This document shows positions 26,163 to 37,233 of a DNA stretch of 64,000 nucleotides, piece by piece (position 1 is the first letter of the stretch; each line of letters opens with the position of its first letter). The translations under genes were made by a program, and so were the position numbers. The stretch is from Nisaea acidiphila (lineage in GTDB: Bacteria; Pseudomonadota; Alphaproteobacteria; Thalassobaculales; Thalassobaculaceae), in the NCBI RefSeq assembly GCF_024662015.1, contig NZ_CP102480.1, positions 248,001 to 312,000 on the forward strand, given 5' to 3'. The notes under the pieces are model-generated. The model was not told where the DNA came from, searched no databases, and worked only from the letters and a program-made list of their open reading frames with translations.

Positions 26163-26984
26163 ATGGCAATCAAGGATCTGGCCGTCGCCTTCAACGGCGC
26201 GGAAAGTTCGCGTGCGGCCCTGCGCCTGGCCGTACGCATGGCGGACAAATACGGGGCGACCATCACCGGTCTGCATGTCAGCCCGCCGATGAAAATGGAC
26301 AGCCTGACCCGTCAGTGGATACCGGAAAGCACGCTTGAAACCCTGAAGAAGTCGGAGGCCGATCATATTGCCGGCATCGAGGCCAATTTCCGCGAGGACC
26401 TCAAGGCTCTCGGCCATACCAACAACGGTGACTGGTGTGCGGAAAAAGGCGAACCGACCCGGGTTCTCGCGAAAGCCGCGCGCTATTTCGACATCCTGCT
26501 CACAGGCCAGGTCGACGCAGCCGGCGGCGTCGCGGATCAGCTAAGGCCCGAGGACGTCGTGCTGCTCTCCGGAAAGCCTGTGATCATCGTGCCGACGGCT
26601 TACAAGGACCGGGATTTCAACGAATTCGCCGTCGTTGCCTGGGACGGCAGCCGGCCGGCTGCGCGCGCCCTCACTGACGCCATGCAAATTCTGGAGACCA
26701 AGAAGCGTCTCGACATCGTGACCGTGGTTCCGGACGACACCCCGCCGGATTGCGGCCACGATATCCTGCGCCATCTGCGGCGGCACGGGATCGACGCCCG
26801 CCAGGTCGTGCTGAAGGACGAAGGCGGCGTCGGCAAGACCATTCTCCAGCACTGCGCCAAGACCGACCCGGACATCATGGTGATGGGCGCCTACAGCCGG
26901 ACCCGCATCCGCGAGGATATTTTCGGCGGCACCACGCGCGATGTGCTTGAAAACATGAGCACTCCCGTCCTGATGGCGCACTGA
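26163..26984 (+). CDS. universal stress protein, UspA family
   Basis: A 273-residue tandem-type universal stress protein. The N-terminal half starts KDLAVAFNGAESSRAALRLAVRMADKYGATITGLHV; the C-terminal half contains NEFAVVAWDGSRPAARAL and ends VMGAYSRTRIREDIFGGTTRDVLENMSTPVLMAH, where the G-x2-G-x9-G(S/T) nucleotide-binding signature is only partly kept. It starts 24 bases after the formate dehydrogenase gene with GGGAGG in front, so it is probably in that operon and linked to the same stress or energy state. Confidence 0.85.
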   Translation: MAIKDLAVAFNGAESSRAALRLAVRMADKYGATITGLHVSPPMKMDSLTRQWIPESTLETLKKSEADHIAGIEANFREDLKALGHTNNGDWCAEKGEPTRVLAKAARYFDILLTGQVDAAGGVADQLRPEDVVLLSGKPVIIVPTAYKDRDFNEFAVVAWDGSRPAARALTDAMQILETKKRLDIVTVVPDDTPPDCGHDILRHLRRHGIDARQVVLKDEGGVGKTILQHCAKTDPDIMVMGAYSRTRIREDIFGGTTRDVLENMSTPVLMAH

Positions 26985-27003
26985 ACCCGCGCCCCTCCGT
27001 CAC

Positions 27004-27040
27004 GAAAGAGTCAAATTCGGCTCTGGGCCGCGACTCTTTC
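27004..27040 (+). terminator. probable terminator of the fdh-usp operon
   Basis: GAAAGAGTC (27004-27012) and GACTCTTTC (27032-27040) are perfect inverted repeats of 9 bp with a 19-base loop, followed by CTTTC. The position 20 bases past the uspA stop fits a terminator, although the U-tract is poor. Confidence 0.5.
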
Positions 27041-27073
27041 CTTTCAACGGCGCCCTTCTTTGAGTAAACACCT

Positions 27074-27102
27074 TGCAACCGTTGCACCTTCGCAGGTGCA
27101 AC
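27074..27102. promoter_or_regulatory. overlapping palindromes upstream of ppdK
   Basis: TGCAAC-C-GTTGCA (27074-27086) is an operator-like palindrome. It overlaps GTTGCACCT (27081-27089) and AGGTGCAAC (27094-27102), which form a perfect 9-bp stem with a TCGC loop. The element lies 78-106 bp before the ppdK start and could be a repressor site or a leader hairpin. Confidence 0.5.
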
Positions 27103-27179
27103 AACCAGACGGTGCCGTGCGTCCCGGACGCGAGTGCCCTGGACGCAAGGCACCGGAATCATGACTTGGAGAGAGCGAC

Positions 27180-29849
<2,670 letters not shown>

Positions 29850-29891
29850 ATGTGCTCCGCGGCGTAAACGCGAGCGGACACCTCAATCAAG

Positions 29892-29922
29892 AACGCCGCC
29901 CTTCCTTCGGGGCGGCGTTTTT
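29892..29922 (+). terminator. rho-independent terminator of ppdK
   Basis: AACGCCGCCC (29892-29901) and GGGCGGCGTT (29910-29919) form a 10-bp stem with an 8-base loop, running into TTTTT. It is 43 bases past the ppdK stop. Confidence 0.9.
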
Positions 29923-29989
29923 ATTTCGCTCTCACTTTCGGCATCCCGATGCAAGTGGAGCCCCAGGGAAGACGGCGTCGGTTCTACGA

Positions 29990-30019
29990 TCTCTAGGCCC
30001 CCGCTTTCGCGGGAATGAC
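29990..30019. repeat. dispersed palindromic repeat-like element
   Basis: The sequence reads, on the minus strand, GTCATTCCCGCGAAAGCGGG followed by GGCCTAGAG. CCCGC (30000-30004) and GCGGG (30009-30013) make a short hairpin with a TTTC loop. The ATTCCCGCGAAAGCGGG type of element is found in many copies between genes of several proteobacteria. One copy is seen here, between ppdK and the GNAT gene. Confidence 0.5.
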
Positions 30020-30041
30020 AAAAACATGCTAGGCGATAACT

Positions 30042-30491
30042 TCAGGCCGCCTTCAGCATCTCGTAATGCGGAATGCCGTCCTCGTCGTACGGTCCCCGGA
30101 CGATTTCGTATCCGACACTCTCGTAGAAATCCTTGAGATAGGCTTGCGCATTGAGGCGCAGCGGCACGTCTCCGTAGAGCGCCTTCGCCCGGGCGTGTCC
30201 CTCGTCCATCAAGGTGCGCGCCAGCCCGCGGCCGCGCGCTTCCGGCGTGACAAGAATGCGACCGAGCGCCGGCTCTTCGTAATAGTCACCCGGACCGAGG
30301 ATCCGCATATAGGCAAGGAAGGTATTGTGCGCACCGCGGCCGATCAGATGGCGGGCGACTTGGTCCTTACCGTCGATATCCGGGTAGAAGCATTTCTGCT
30401 CGAGAACGAAGACATCCTGACGGTGGCGCAGGATATCGTAGAGATCCCCGCAACTCAGACTTTCGAAGCTCTCGAATGTCCAGTCGATCAA
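30042..30491 (-). CDS. GNAT family N-acetyltransferase (ElaA-like)
   Basis: A 149-residue acetyltransferase. It starts with IDWTFESFESLSCGDLYDILRHRQDVFVLEQ, as in the ElaA family. The acetyl-CoA loop is LGRILVTPEARGRGLARTLMDEG and the C-terminal strand is FYESVGYEIVRGPYDEDGIPHYEM. A TTG at 30491 is preferred because GGAAAGGA precedes it and because the domain begins there; a longer frame to 30602 would run into the upstream gene. It is 19 bases after the YibQ-type gene and probably co-transcribed. The acceptor substrate is unknown. Confidence 0.82.
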   Translation of the reverse strand: MIDWTFESFESLSCGDLYDILRHRQDVFVLEQKCFYPDIDGKDQVARHLIGRGAHNTFLAYMRILGPGDYYEEPALGRILVTPEARGRGLARTLMDEGHARAKALYGDVPLRLNAQAYLKDFYESVGYEIVRGPYDEDGIPHYEMLKAA

Positions 30492-30510
30492 ATCGAAATC
30501 CTTTCCACGC

Positions 30511-31590
30511 TCAGGACCGTCCCGCCGACTGCCATAGCGCGGGATAGCGTCTGCGGACAAGAACGGTGATCGGCACGATAGCAAAACCCCGCGCCTTTGC
30601 ATCCGGAATCCAGTCGCGGAGCACAGTTATCGTCGCGTCGTGGGGATGGCCGATGGCGATCGCCGCACCGGATTTACGCGCGATTTTCTCGACCTGCTCC
30701 AGGCGGTAGCGCACCTCTTCCGGCGAATCCTCGTTATCGAGGAACACGTCCCGCTTCAGCACCGGCACGCCCAGCGCCTCGGCCGCGGCGGGGCCCGCGG
30801 TGTCCGGCGCGGTCACCGAGTCGAGGAAGAACAGGCCGCGCAGCTTGAGCGCTTCCATCACCGCGTTCATCCCCGCACGGTCGCTGGTGAAGCGGCTGCC
30901 CATATGATTGTTCACCCCGACATAACCGCCGAAGCGCGACAGGCCCCAGTCGATCTTCTTCGCGAGATCGACCGGCTTGTCACGCACCCGGAGCACGTTC
31001 GGCCCCGGATCGGCATCTGCGCTCTTCGGCTGCATGGGCATATGGACCATCAGTTCGTGGCCCCCGGCCCGCGCGGCGGCGGTCTGCCGGTCAAGATCCT
31101 TCGCGTAGGTCAGGTAAGAAAGCGTAAGCGGTCCGGGTAAGGCGACGATCGCATCGGAGCGGCGGCGGTCGATCCCCACATCGTCGATCACCAGCGCTAT
31201 CATCGGACGGCCGGATGGCAAGTCCGTCGGTAGCGCGTTCTGCACCCAGGCCAGTTGCGCCGGTGCCTCGGCGTCGGGGCGCAATCGAGGAGCTTGCTGC
31301 GCAACAGCCTTCACTTCGGGTGCCGGTGCCTTTTCGGGTTCGGCCACTCGGGCGACCAGCCGGTCCATCGCCGCCTGATCGGCAGGACCGGGGCTTACCG
31401 GAAGTGGCGGCTTCTGCTTGTCCGCCGGAGAGCGCATCACCGCTTCCTGCTGCCGAGGCGCCGGCGGCTCCTGCCCGAACTGCATCCCGGCCCAGAGACC
31501 GGCGGCAAACACTGCGGCGATGAAACCGCCCGCGGCGAGCATAACCACCGGGGTGCCGAACCTGCTGCTGGCCTTGCGTTTTCGTGCCAT
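30511..31590 (-). CDS. divergent polysaccharide deacetylase family protein (YibQ-like)
   Basis: A 359-residue protein: basic N-terminus, one membrane helix ([19 protein letters not shown]), a Pro/Ala/Gln-rich linker of about 100 residues, then a NodB-like divergent polysaccharide deacetylase (DUF610/YibQ) domain from about residue 125: [49 protein letters not shown] and [12 protein letters not shown]. The metal-ligand pattern (Asp, His, His) is visible in DDVG and NNHMGS. It is anchored in the inner membrane with the domain in the periplasm, and may act on envelope polysaccharide. It is divergent from trpG. Confidence 0.85.
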   Translation of the reverse strand: MARKRKASSRFGTPVVMLAAGGFIAAVFAAGLWAGMQFGQEPPAPRQQEAVMRSPADKQKPPLPVSPGPADQAAMDRLVARVAEPEKAPAPEVKAVAQQAPRLRPDAEAPAQLAWVQNALPTDLPSGRPMIALVIDDVGIDRRRSDAIVALPGPLTLSYLTYAKDLDRQTAAARAGGHELMVHMPMQPKSADADPGPNVLRVRDKPVDLAKKIDWGLSRFGGYVGVNNHMGSRFTSDRAGMNAVMEALKLRGLFFLDSVTAPDTAGPAAAEALGVPVLKRDVFLDNEDSPEEVRYRLEQVEKIARKSGAAIAIGHPHDATITVLRDWIPDAKARGFAIVPITVLVRRRYPALWQSAGRS

Positions 31591-31720
31591 TCGGAAAGCC
31601 CAAAAGAATTTGCCAAGCCAAGTCCGCCGGGGCAGTCTCTATCCGCGAACATGGCCGCTTGCTATAAACACTGTAAGAGCCTTCGAGTTTACTTCAACAG
31701 AATTCGATAACAGCCTGAAA

Positions 31721-32353
31721 ATGTTCATACTTATCGACAATTACGATAGCTTCACCTACAATCTCTGGCACTTTCTGGGATCGCTGGGGGTCGAGGTTGT
31801 CGTGCATCGAAACGACAAGATCTCCGTCGACGAGGTCATGGCGCTGGCACCGCGGGGCATCGTGCTCTCGCCGGGCCCATGCGATCCGGACCGGGCCGGG
31901 ATCTGCCTGCCGCTGATCGAAAAGGCCGCCGGCAAGGTGCCGATCTTCGGCGTCTGCCTCGGCCTGCAGTCGATCGGACAGGCCTTTGGCGGAACGATCA
32001 CGCGCGGGCCGGTACCTATGCACGGCAAGATCAGCAAGGTGAGCCATACCGGCAAGGGCGTGTTCGAAGGCCTGCCGAGCCCGTTCGATGCCACCCGCTA
32101 TCATTCGCTCGTGGTCGACCGGGCATCCCTGCCGGACTGCCTCGAGATCACGGCGGAGACCGAGGACGGCATGATGATGGGCCTGCAGCACAAGACGATG
32201 CAGGTGCACGGGGTGCAGTTCCACCCCGAGAGCATCGCCTCCGAGCACGGCCACAGGATCCTGCAGAACTTCCTCAGGCTCTCCGGGATCAACGCCGAGC
32301 CGCTGAAACCGCTGGATGTGCTGGAATCCGAACTCCGGAAAACCGGGACATGA
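31721..32353 (+). CDS. trpG: anthranilate synthase glutamine amidotransferase subunit
   Basis: A 210-residue class I glutamine amidotransferase. Starts [15 protein letters not shown]; catalytic Cys79 in [15 protein letters not shown], His168 and Glu170 in [11 protein letters not shown]. TrpG supplies ammonia to TrpE to make anthranilate from chorismate; the protein could also serve PabB for folate. The assignment to trp rests on trpD and trpC, which follow with overlaps. No trpE lies upstream, where it is often found. There is no clear Shine-Dalgarno sequence, suggesting a short leader or weak initiation. Confidence 0.93.
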   Translation: MFILIDNYDSFTYNLWHFLGSLGVEVVVHRNDKISVDEVMALAPRGIVLSPGPCDPDRAGICLPLIEKAAGKVPIFGVCLGLQSIGQAFGGTITRGPVPMHGKISKVSHTGKGVFEGLPSPFDATRYHSLVVDRASLPDCLEITAETEDGMMMGLQHKTMQVHGVQFHPESIASEHGHRILQNFLRLSGINAEPLKPLDVLESELRKTGT

Positions 32354-33399
32354 GCGGCGACATCCAGGATATGAAGTCGCTCATCGGGCATGTTGCGACG
32401 GGCGCAACGCTGTCCGAAGAGCAGGCTGAAACGGCATTCGACATCATCATGACCGGTAACGCGACACCGGCGCAGATGGGCGGTTTCCTGATGGCGCTCC
32501 GGGTGCGCGGCGAGACCGTCGAGGAAATCACCGGGGCGGCCCGTTCGATGCGCGCAAAGGCACTCCGCGTGACCGCTCCCGCCGATGCAATCGACACTGT
32601 CGGCACCGGCGGTGACGGCGCCAAGACCTGGAACATTTCCTCCGCCAGCGCTTTCGTGCTCGCAGGCGCCGGCGTCCCGGTCGCCAAGCACGGCAACCGC
32701 GCGCTCTCCTCCCGCACCGGTGCCGCCGACGTGCTGAGCGCACTCGGCATCAATAACGAATGCGACATGAGCCTGGTGCAGAAGGCCATCGACGAGGCCG
32801 GGATCTGCTTCCTGATGGCGCCGCGGCACCATTCCGCCATGCGCCATGTCGGCGGCACGCGGGTCGAGCTCGGCACGCGGACGATCTTCAACCTGCTCGG
32901 CCCGCTCTCCAACCCCGCCTTCGTGAAACGGCAACTGGTGGGAGTGTTCGCGAAGGAATGGGTGGAGCCGGTCGCGCACGTGCTCGGCAGGCTCGGATCC
33001 GAAAAGGCCTGGGTGGTGCATGGTTCCGACGGGCTGGATGAAGTCACGACAACCGGCCCGACTTACGTCTCCGCGCTGGAGAATGGCGCAGTGCGCTCCT
33101 TCGAGATCTCCCCGGAAGATGCCGGCCTGCCGCTGGCGAAAGCGGAAGACCTGAAAGGCTCGGGCCCGGAAGAAAATGCGAAGGCCCTGCGCGCGCTGCT
33201 TGAAGGCGAGCCCGGAGCCTACCGCGACGTCGTTCTGTTCAACAGTGCCGCGGCACTGATGGTCGCCGACAAGGTCTCCGATCTGAAGGACGGTGTCGCG
33301 ATGGCGGCCGAGGTGATCGACAGCGGCAAGGCGCTTGCGCGTCTCGACGCCCTGATCAGGGTCACCAACAGCCTGAACGAGGCCGCAGAAGATGAGTGA
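32350..33399 (+). CDS. trpD: anthranilate phosphoribosyltransferase
   Basis: A 349-residue enzyme with the PRPP-binding [17 protein letters not shown] and the anthranilate-site segments [22 protein letters not shown] and [18 protein letters not shown]. It transfers phosphoribose to anthranilate, the second step of tryptophan synthesis. ATGA overlap with trpG and an 8-base overlap with trpC show an operon with coupled translation. Confidence 0.96.
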   Translation: MSGDIQDMKSLIGHVATGATLSEEQAETAFDIIMTGNATPAQMGGFLMALRVRGETVEEITGAARSMRAKALRVTAPADAIDTVGTGGDGAKTWNISSASAFVLAGAGVPVAKHGNRALSSRTGAADVLSALGINNECDMSLVQKAIDEAGICFLMAPRHHSAMRHVGGTRVELGTRTIFNLLGPLSNPAFVKRQLVGVFAKEWVEPVAHVLGRLGSEKAWVVHGSDGLDEVTTTGPTYVSALENGAVRSFEISPEDAGLPLAKAEDLKGSGPEENAKALRALLEGEPGAYRDVVLFNSAAALMVADKVSDLKDGVAMAAEVIDSGKALARLDALIRVTNSLNEAAEDE

Positions 33400-34198
33400 C
33401 GTCCTGGCGAAGATCTGCGCCGACAAACGCGAACACATTGCCTCCTGCAAGGCCGCTCGCCCGCTTGCCGACGTGAAGGCCCGCACGAGCGACGCCTCTG
33501 CGCCGCGCGGTTTCGCGAAGGCGCTTCAGGCCGCATCACGGACCGGTTACGGCCTGATCGCGGAGATCAAGAAGGCCTCGCCGAGCAAGGGACTGATCCG
33601 CGCCGATTTCGACCCGCCGCGATTGGCCGAAGCCTATCAGGCCGGGGGTGCCACCTGTCTTTCCGTGCTGACCGACATGCCCTATTTCCAGGGCCACGAC
33701 GATTTCCTCGTCGCGGCCCGCGCCGCGGTCTCCCTGCCCGCGCTGCGCAAGGACTTCATGCTCGACGCCTATCAGGTCTGGGAAGCGCGGGCGCTCGGCG
33801 CCGACTGCATCCTGCTGATTATGGCGGCACTGGAGGATGGCCAGGCGGCGGAGCTGGAAGCGCTTGCATTCGAACTCGGCATGGACGTTCTGATCGAAGT
33901 GCATGACGGCAGCGAACTCGACCGGGCGCTGGCGCTGAAATCGCCTCTGCTTGGAATCAACAACCGGAACCTCAAGACCATGGTGACGGATCTCGCGGTG
34001 ACCGAGGAATTGGCCGCGCGCGTGCCGGCGGACCGGACCCTGATCTCGGAGAGCGGTCTCTACGCTCCCTCCGATCTCGCGCGCATGGCGAAGGTCGGCG
34101 CCCGCTGTTTCCTCGTCGGCGAAAGCCTGATGCGGCAGCCGGACGTCACGCGCGCCACGCAAACCCTGCTGAGCGATCCCGTCCCGGCGGTCGCCTGA
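33392..34198 (+). CDS. trpC: indole-3-glycerol phosphate synthase
   Basis: A 268-residue TIM barrel. Seen are [21 protein letters not shown] (catalytic lysine region), [51 protein letters not shown] and [13 protein letters not shown]. It closes the indole ring from CdRP. Not fused to trpF. moaC follows after 34 bases and may be read from the same transcript. Confidence 0.96.
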   Translation: MSDVLAKICADKREHIASCKAARPLADVKARTSDASAPRGFAKALQAASRTGYGLIAEIKKASPSKGLIRADFDPPRLAEAYQAGGATCLSVLTDMPYFQGHDDFLVAARAAVSLPALRKDFMLDAYQVWEARALGADCILLIMAALEDGQAAELEALAFELGMDVLIEVHDGSELDRALALKSPLLGINNRNLKTMVTDLAVTEELAARVPADRTLISESGLYAPSDLARMAKVGARCFLVGESLMRQPDVTRATQTLLSDPVPAVA

Positions 34199-34232
34199 TC
34201 GGTAAGGCCGGAAGAGCCACCGGGAGGACACA

Positions 34233-34709
34233 TTGAGCGAACTCACCCATTTCGACGAGCGCGGCAACGCCGCGATGGTCGATGTCGGCGACAAGGACAT
34301 CACCGAACGGACAGCAACCGCGGCCGGCACCGTCACCATGGATCCGGCGACGATGAAACTAATCGTCGATGGCGGCGTCAAAAAGGGCGATGTGCTCTCC
34401 GTCGCACGCCTCGCCGGAATCATGGGCGCCAAGAAGACACCGGACCTCATCCCGCTCTGCCATCCCCTTGCCCTCACTTCGGTTAAGCTCGAATTGTCCT
34501 GCGACCCGGGCCGCAGCGCCGTCGACATCACCGCCACCTGCAAACTGAAGGGACGCACCGGCGTCGAGATGGAGGCGCTGACCGCCGTCAGCGTCGCCGC
34601 CCTCACCGTCTACGACATGTGCAAGGCGGTCGATCGCGGCATGAAGCTGGAAAACATCCGCCTGATCCATAAAGCGGGCGGCAAATCCGGGGACTGGCAT
34701 GGCGAATGA
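34233..34709 (+). CDS. moaC: cyclic pyranopterin monophosphate synthase
   Basis: A 158-residue Moa[48 protein letters not shown] and [26 protein letters not shown], which carry the conserved His, Glu and Lys residues of the family. It forms cPMP, the first stable intermediate of molybdopterin synthesis. TTG start with CGGGAGGAC in front. It overlaps moeA by 11 bases. The product would serve the formate dehydrogenase encoded at 23358. Confidence 0.95.
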   Translation: MSELTHFDERGNAAMVDVGDKDITERTATAAGTVTMDPATMKLIVDGGVKKGDVLSVARLAGIMGAKKTPDLIPLCHPLALTSVKLELSCDPGRSAVDITATCKLKGRTGVEMEALTAVSVAALTVYDMCKAVDRGMKLENIRLIHKAGGKSGDWHGE

Positions 34710-35952
34710 CCTCCTGCCGGTCGAGCAAGCGCTGGAGCGCATCCTCGCGGCCATGCCGCTCATGCCCGGCGAGGAAGTGCCGCTGACCGAGGCGCACGGG
34801 CGCACCGCCGCCGCCGACATCGCCGCCCGGCGCACGCAGCCGCCGGAGGCGGTCTCCGCCATGGACGGCTATGCCGTGCGCGGAGCCGATGTCGCGACGG
34901 CCGGCGCCAAGCTCAAGCGGATCGGAACGGCGCCCGCGGGCCATGTCTTCGAAGGCACGGTCGGCCCCGGAGAGGCGGTCCGCATCTTCACCGGCGGCGC
35001 CCTGCCGGACGGCACCGACACGATCGTCATCCAGGAAGATGTGCAGGCAAGCGCCGAGGTCGATGGCGCAACCATCGAAGTCACGGAGGCGACGAAGACG
35101 GGAGCCTTCGTGCGCCCGGCAGGGCTCGATTTCCGTGAAGGCGATATCCGCATCAAGGCCGGCCAGGTCCTCACGGCCCGCGATGTCGGCATGGCGGCGG
35201 CGATGAACGTGCCGTGGATCGAGGTGCGGCGGAAACCGCGCGTCGCGATCCTCCCCACCGGCGACGAGATCATCCGCCCGGGCGATCCGACCGGGCCTAA
35301 CAAGATCGTCAGTTCCAACAGCTACGCACTGGCGGCGCTTGTGCGGGCCTGCGGCGGCGAGCCGACCCTGCTCGGCATCGCCCCCGATACGGTCGAGGGC
35401 ATCCAGGCGATGGTCCGGGGCGCGAGCGGCGCGGATATCCTGATCACCACGGGCGGCGCCTCGGTCGGCGAGCACGACCTGATCCGCGAAGCCCTCGGTA
35501 CGGACGCTTTCGGTCCCGACGGGCTGGATCTCGATTTCTGGAAAATCGCCATGCGTCCGGGCAAGCCGCTGATTTTCGGCCATGTCGGCCGCACTCCGTT
35601 GCTCGGCCTGCCGGGGAATCCTGTCTCCACGATCGTCTGCGGCACAATATTCCTGCGCCCCGCAATCGCCACCATGCTAGGCCGGACCGGGCCGAACACA
35701 ACAATGCTCAAGGCGCGCCTCGCCAAGCCGCTGAAGGAAAACGACCGTCGTCAGGACTATCTCCGCGCGGTCTATCATCTCGACGAGAACGGAGAAGCCG
35801 TTGCCGAGGTCTTCGAGCGCCAAGACAGTTCCATGCTGGCCCTCTTGGCGGAGGCGAACTGTCTGCTGATCCGCTCGCCCCATGCGCCCCCCGCCGATGC
35901 CGGCGAGAAGGTGGATATCGTTCCGCTCGGGATCGGATCCATTTCAATCTGA
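34699..35952 (+). CDS. moeA: molybdopterin molybdenumtransferase
   Basis: A 417-residue MoeA with its usual four regions: [12 protein letters not shown] near residue 57, [11 protein letters not shown] and [17 protein letters not shown], the MPT-binding domain [15 protein letters not shown] and [16 protein letters not shown], and [13 protein letters not shown]. It inserts molybdate into adenylylated molybdopterin. Overlap with moaC indicates coupled expression. Confidence 0.95.
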   Translation: MANDLLPVEQALERILAAMPLMPGEEVPLTEAHGRTAAADIAARRTQPPEAVSAMDGYAVRGADVATAGAKLKRIGTAPAGHVFEGTVGPGEAVRIFTGGALPDGTDTIVIQEDVQASAEVDGATIEVTEATKTGAFVRPAGLDFREGDIRIKAGQVLTARDVGMAAAMNVPWIEVRRKPRVAILPTGDEIIRPGDPTGPNKIVSSNSYALAALVRACGGEPTLLGIAPDTVEGIQAMVRGASGADILITTGGASVGEHDLIREALGTDAFGPDGLDLDFWKIAMRPGKPLIFGHVGRTPLLGLPGNPVSTIVCGTIFLRPAIATMLGRTGPNTTMLKARLAKPLKENDRRQDYLRAVYHLDENGEAVAEVFERQDSSMLALLAEANCLLIRSPHAPPADAGEKVDIVPLGIGSISI

Positions 35953-35973
35953 TCGAGACCTGTAATCAAAGAC

Positions 35974-36002
35974 TTGACGCCAAACAGGAACCAAAGTAGA
36001 AC
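35974..36002 (+). promoter_or_regulatory. lexA promoter with LexA (SOS) box
   Basis: A TTGACG -35 (35974-35979) and a TAGAAC -10 (35997-36002) are 17 bp apart. The -10 overlaps GAAC-CAAAGTA-GAAC (35988-36002), which reads GTTC-N7-GTTC on the other strand, the SOS box of alphaproteobacteria. This placement predicts that LexA represses its own gene. Confidence 0.82.
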
Positions 36003-36022
36003 ATTTGCGATGTTTATCTTTT

Positions 36023-36036
36023 GTTCCTGATGGAAC
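36023..36036. promoter_or_regulatory. secondary GTTC-N6-GAAC element
   Basis: GTTCCTGATGGAAC lies 21 bp after the main LexA box and 18 bases before the start codon. It is a near-palindrome made of the same half-sites in inverted orientation with N6 spacing. It may be an auxiliary LexA site. Confidence 0.4.
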
Positions 36037-36053
36037 CAGGGCGGGAGTCTCAG

Positions 36054-36818
36054 ATGCTCACAAAAAAGCAGCAACAACTATTGCTGTTCATTCAGGAACG
36101 ACTGGAATCCGACGGCGTATCCCCCTCTTTCGATGAAATGAAGGATGCACTGGACCTGAAATCGAAGTCCGGCATTCACCGTCTGATCACCGCACTGGAA
36201 GAACGGGGCTTTATCCGCCGTCTGCCGCACCGGGCACGGGCTCTGGAAGTCCTGAAAACCCCGGACGCCAGTTCCGCAGTGAAACCACCGCAGACCGAGA
36301 TACACCCGGCAGCCCTGGATCGCCCGGCGAGCCGCGGCTTCACTCCGAACGTCATCCCCGGGAACTTTGCTCGTGCAACCCGTGACGAGGACGAGAGTGC
36401 AGCGGCTGTGTCCATGCCGGCCGGATCGGACGACACCATGTTCGACCTGCCGATGATGGGGCGGATCGCCGCCGGCACGCCGATCGAGGCGCTGCGCGAC
36501 GACAGTAACCATGTCGGCGTGCCGGGCTCAATGCTGGGCGGCGGCGACCATTACGCTTTGGAAGTCGCCGGCGATTCCATGGTCGATGCAGGCATTCTCG
36601 ACGGCGATACGGTGATTATCCGGCGTTGTGATACGGCCGATAACGGTGCGATCGTCGTTGCCCTCGTGGATGAGCACGAAGTAACGCTGAAACGGCTGCG
36701 CCGCCGCGGTCATGCTGTCGCGCTGGAGCCTGCGAACCCGAATTACGAGACGCGGATCTTCGGACCGGATCAGGTCAGGATCCAAGGCTGCCTTGTCGGT
36801 CTGATGCGGAAATATTGA
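36054..36818 (+). CDS. lexA: LexA repressor
   Basis: A 254-residue LexA. Winged helix at the N-terminus ([19 protein letters not shown], then [19 protein letters not shown]), a linker of about 55 residues that is longer than in E. coli, cleavage site Ala140-Gly141 (GRIAAGTPI), and the Ser175 (GDSMVDAG) / Lys213 (VTLKRL) peptidase dyad. It represses SOS genes and self-cleaves on RecA filaments. The ATG at 36054 follows GGGAG. Its own SOS box lies upstream. Confidence 0.97.
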   Translation: MLTKKQQQLLLFIQERLESDGVSPSFDEMKDALDLKSKSGIHRLITALEERGFIRRLPHRARALEVLKTPDASSAVKPPQTEIHPAALDRPASRGFTPNVIPGNFARATRDEDESAAAVSMPAGSDDTMFDLPMMGRIAAGTPIEALRDDSNHVGVPGSMLGGGDHYALEVAGDSMVDAGILDGDTVIIRRCDTADNGAIVVALVDEHEVTLKRLRRRGHAVALEPANPNYETRIFGPDQVRIQGCLVGLMRKY

Positions 36819-36842
36819 CAGAAATACGGACGCGGGGGCGGC

Positions 36843-37199
36843 CTAGCGGCTGCCCCAGATCATGCCGAGGTCCGCGATCCGGACATCTGATTGCGGCTTT
36901 TCGCGCGCACGTACGGACAGAACGTGCCGCTTTTCTTCCTGCGCCTTATTGATGGCGACGCTCTTGATCTCGCGCCGGTTGGTCAGCGGGATCTGGTCGA
37001 AAACTGAAGTCGCCCATTCCTGACGCGCGGAGTTTTCGATCTCGTCCGAGGCCTTCTTGATTGCGATATAGGCAAGATTCTTCTGGCCCACGACGTCGGA
37101 GACCGAAGCGGCGAGAATGTTCAGCGCGCGTTTCTTGACCGTATCAGCCACCCTTGACCCACCTTCCCGTGAAAGTCGCTCGTTAACGAGCTGCAGCAA
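36843..37199 (-). CDS. small hypothetical helical protein
   Basis: An up to 118-residue basic, mostly helical protein with no signal or membrane segment: KKRALNILAASVSDVVGQKNLAYIAIKKASDEIEN and SVAINKAQEEKRHVLSVRAREK are the clearest parts. A GTG at 37151 (VADTVKKRAL) is another possible start. I do not recognise the family. It lies downstream of comEC on the same strand, separated by 34 bases, and converges with lexA. Confidence 0.5.
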   Translation of the reverse strand: MLQLVNERLSREGGSRVADTVKKRALNILAASVSDVVGQKNLAYIAIKKASDEIENSARQEWATSVFDQIPLTNRREIKSVAINKAQEEKRHVLSVRAREKPQSDVRIADLGMIWGSR

Positions 37200-37233
37200 G
37201 TAGAAAAAATTATCGGTGGTTTTTCTAGAAAAT

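Noticed and set aside
36833-36856. GGGGC/GCCCC inverted repeat between lexA and the hypothetical gene
   Set aside because: Short, lacks a U-tract and lies partly within the end of the minus-strand reading frame, so not called a terminator.
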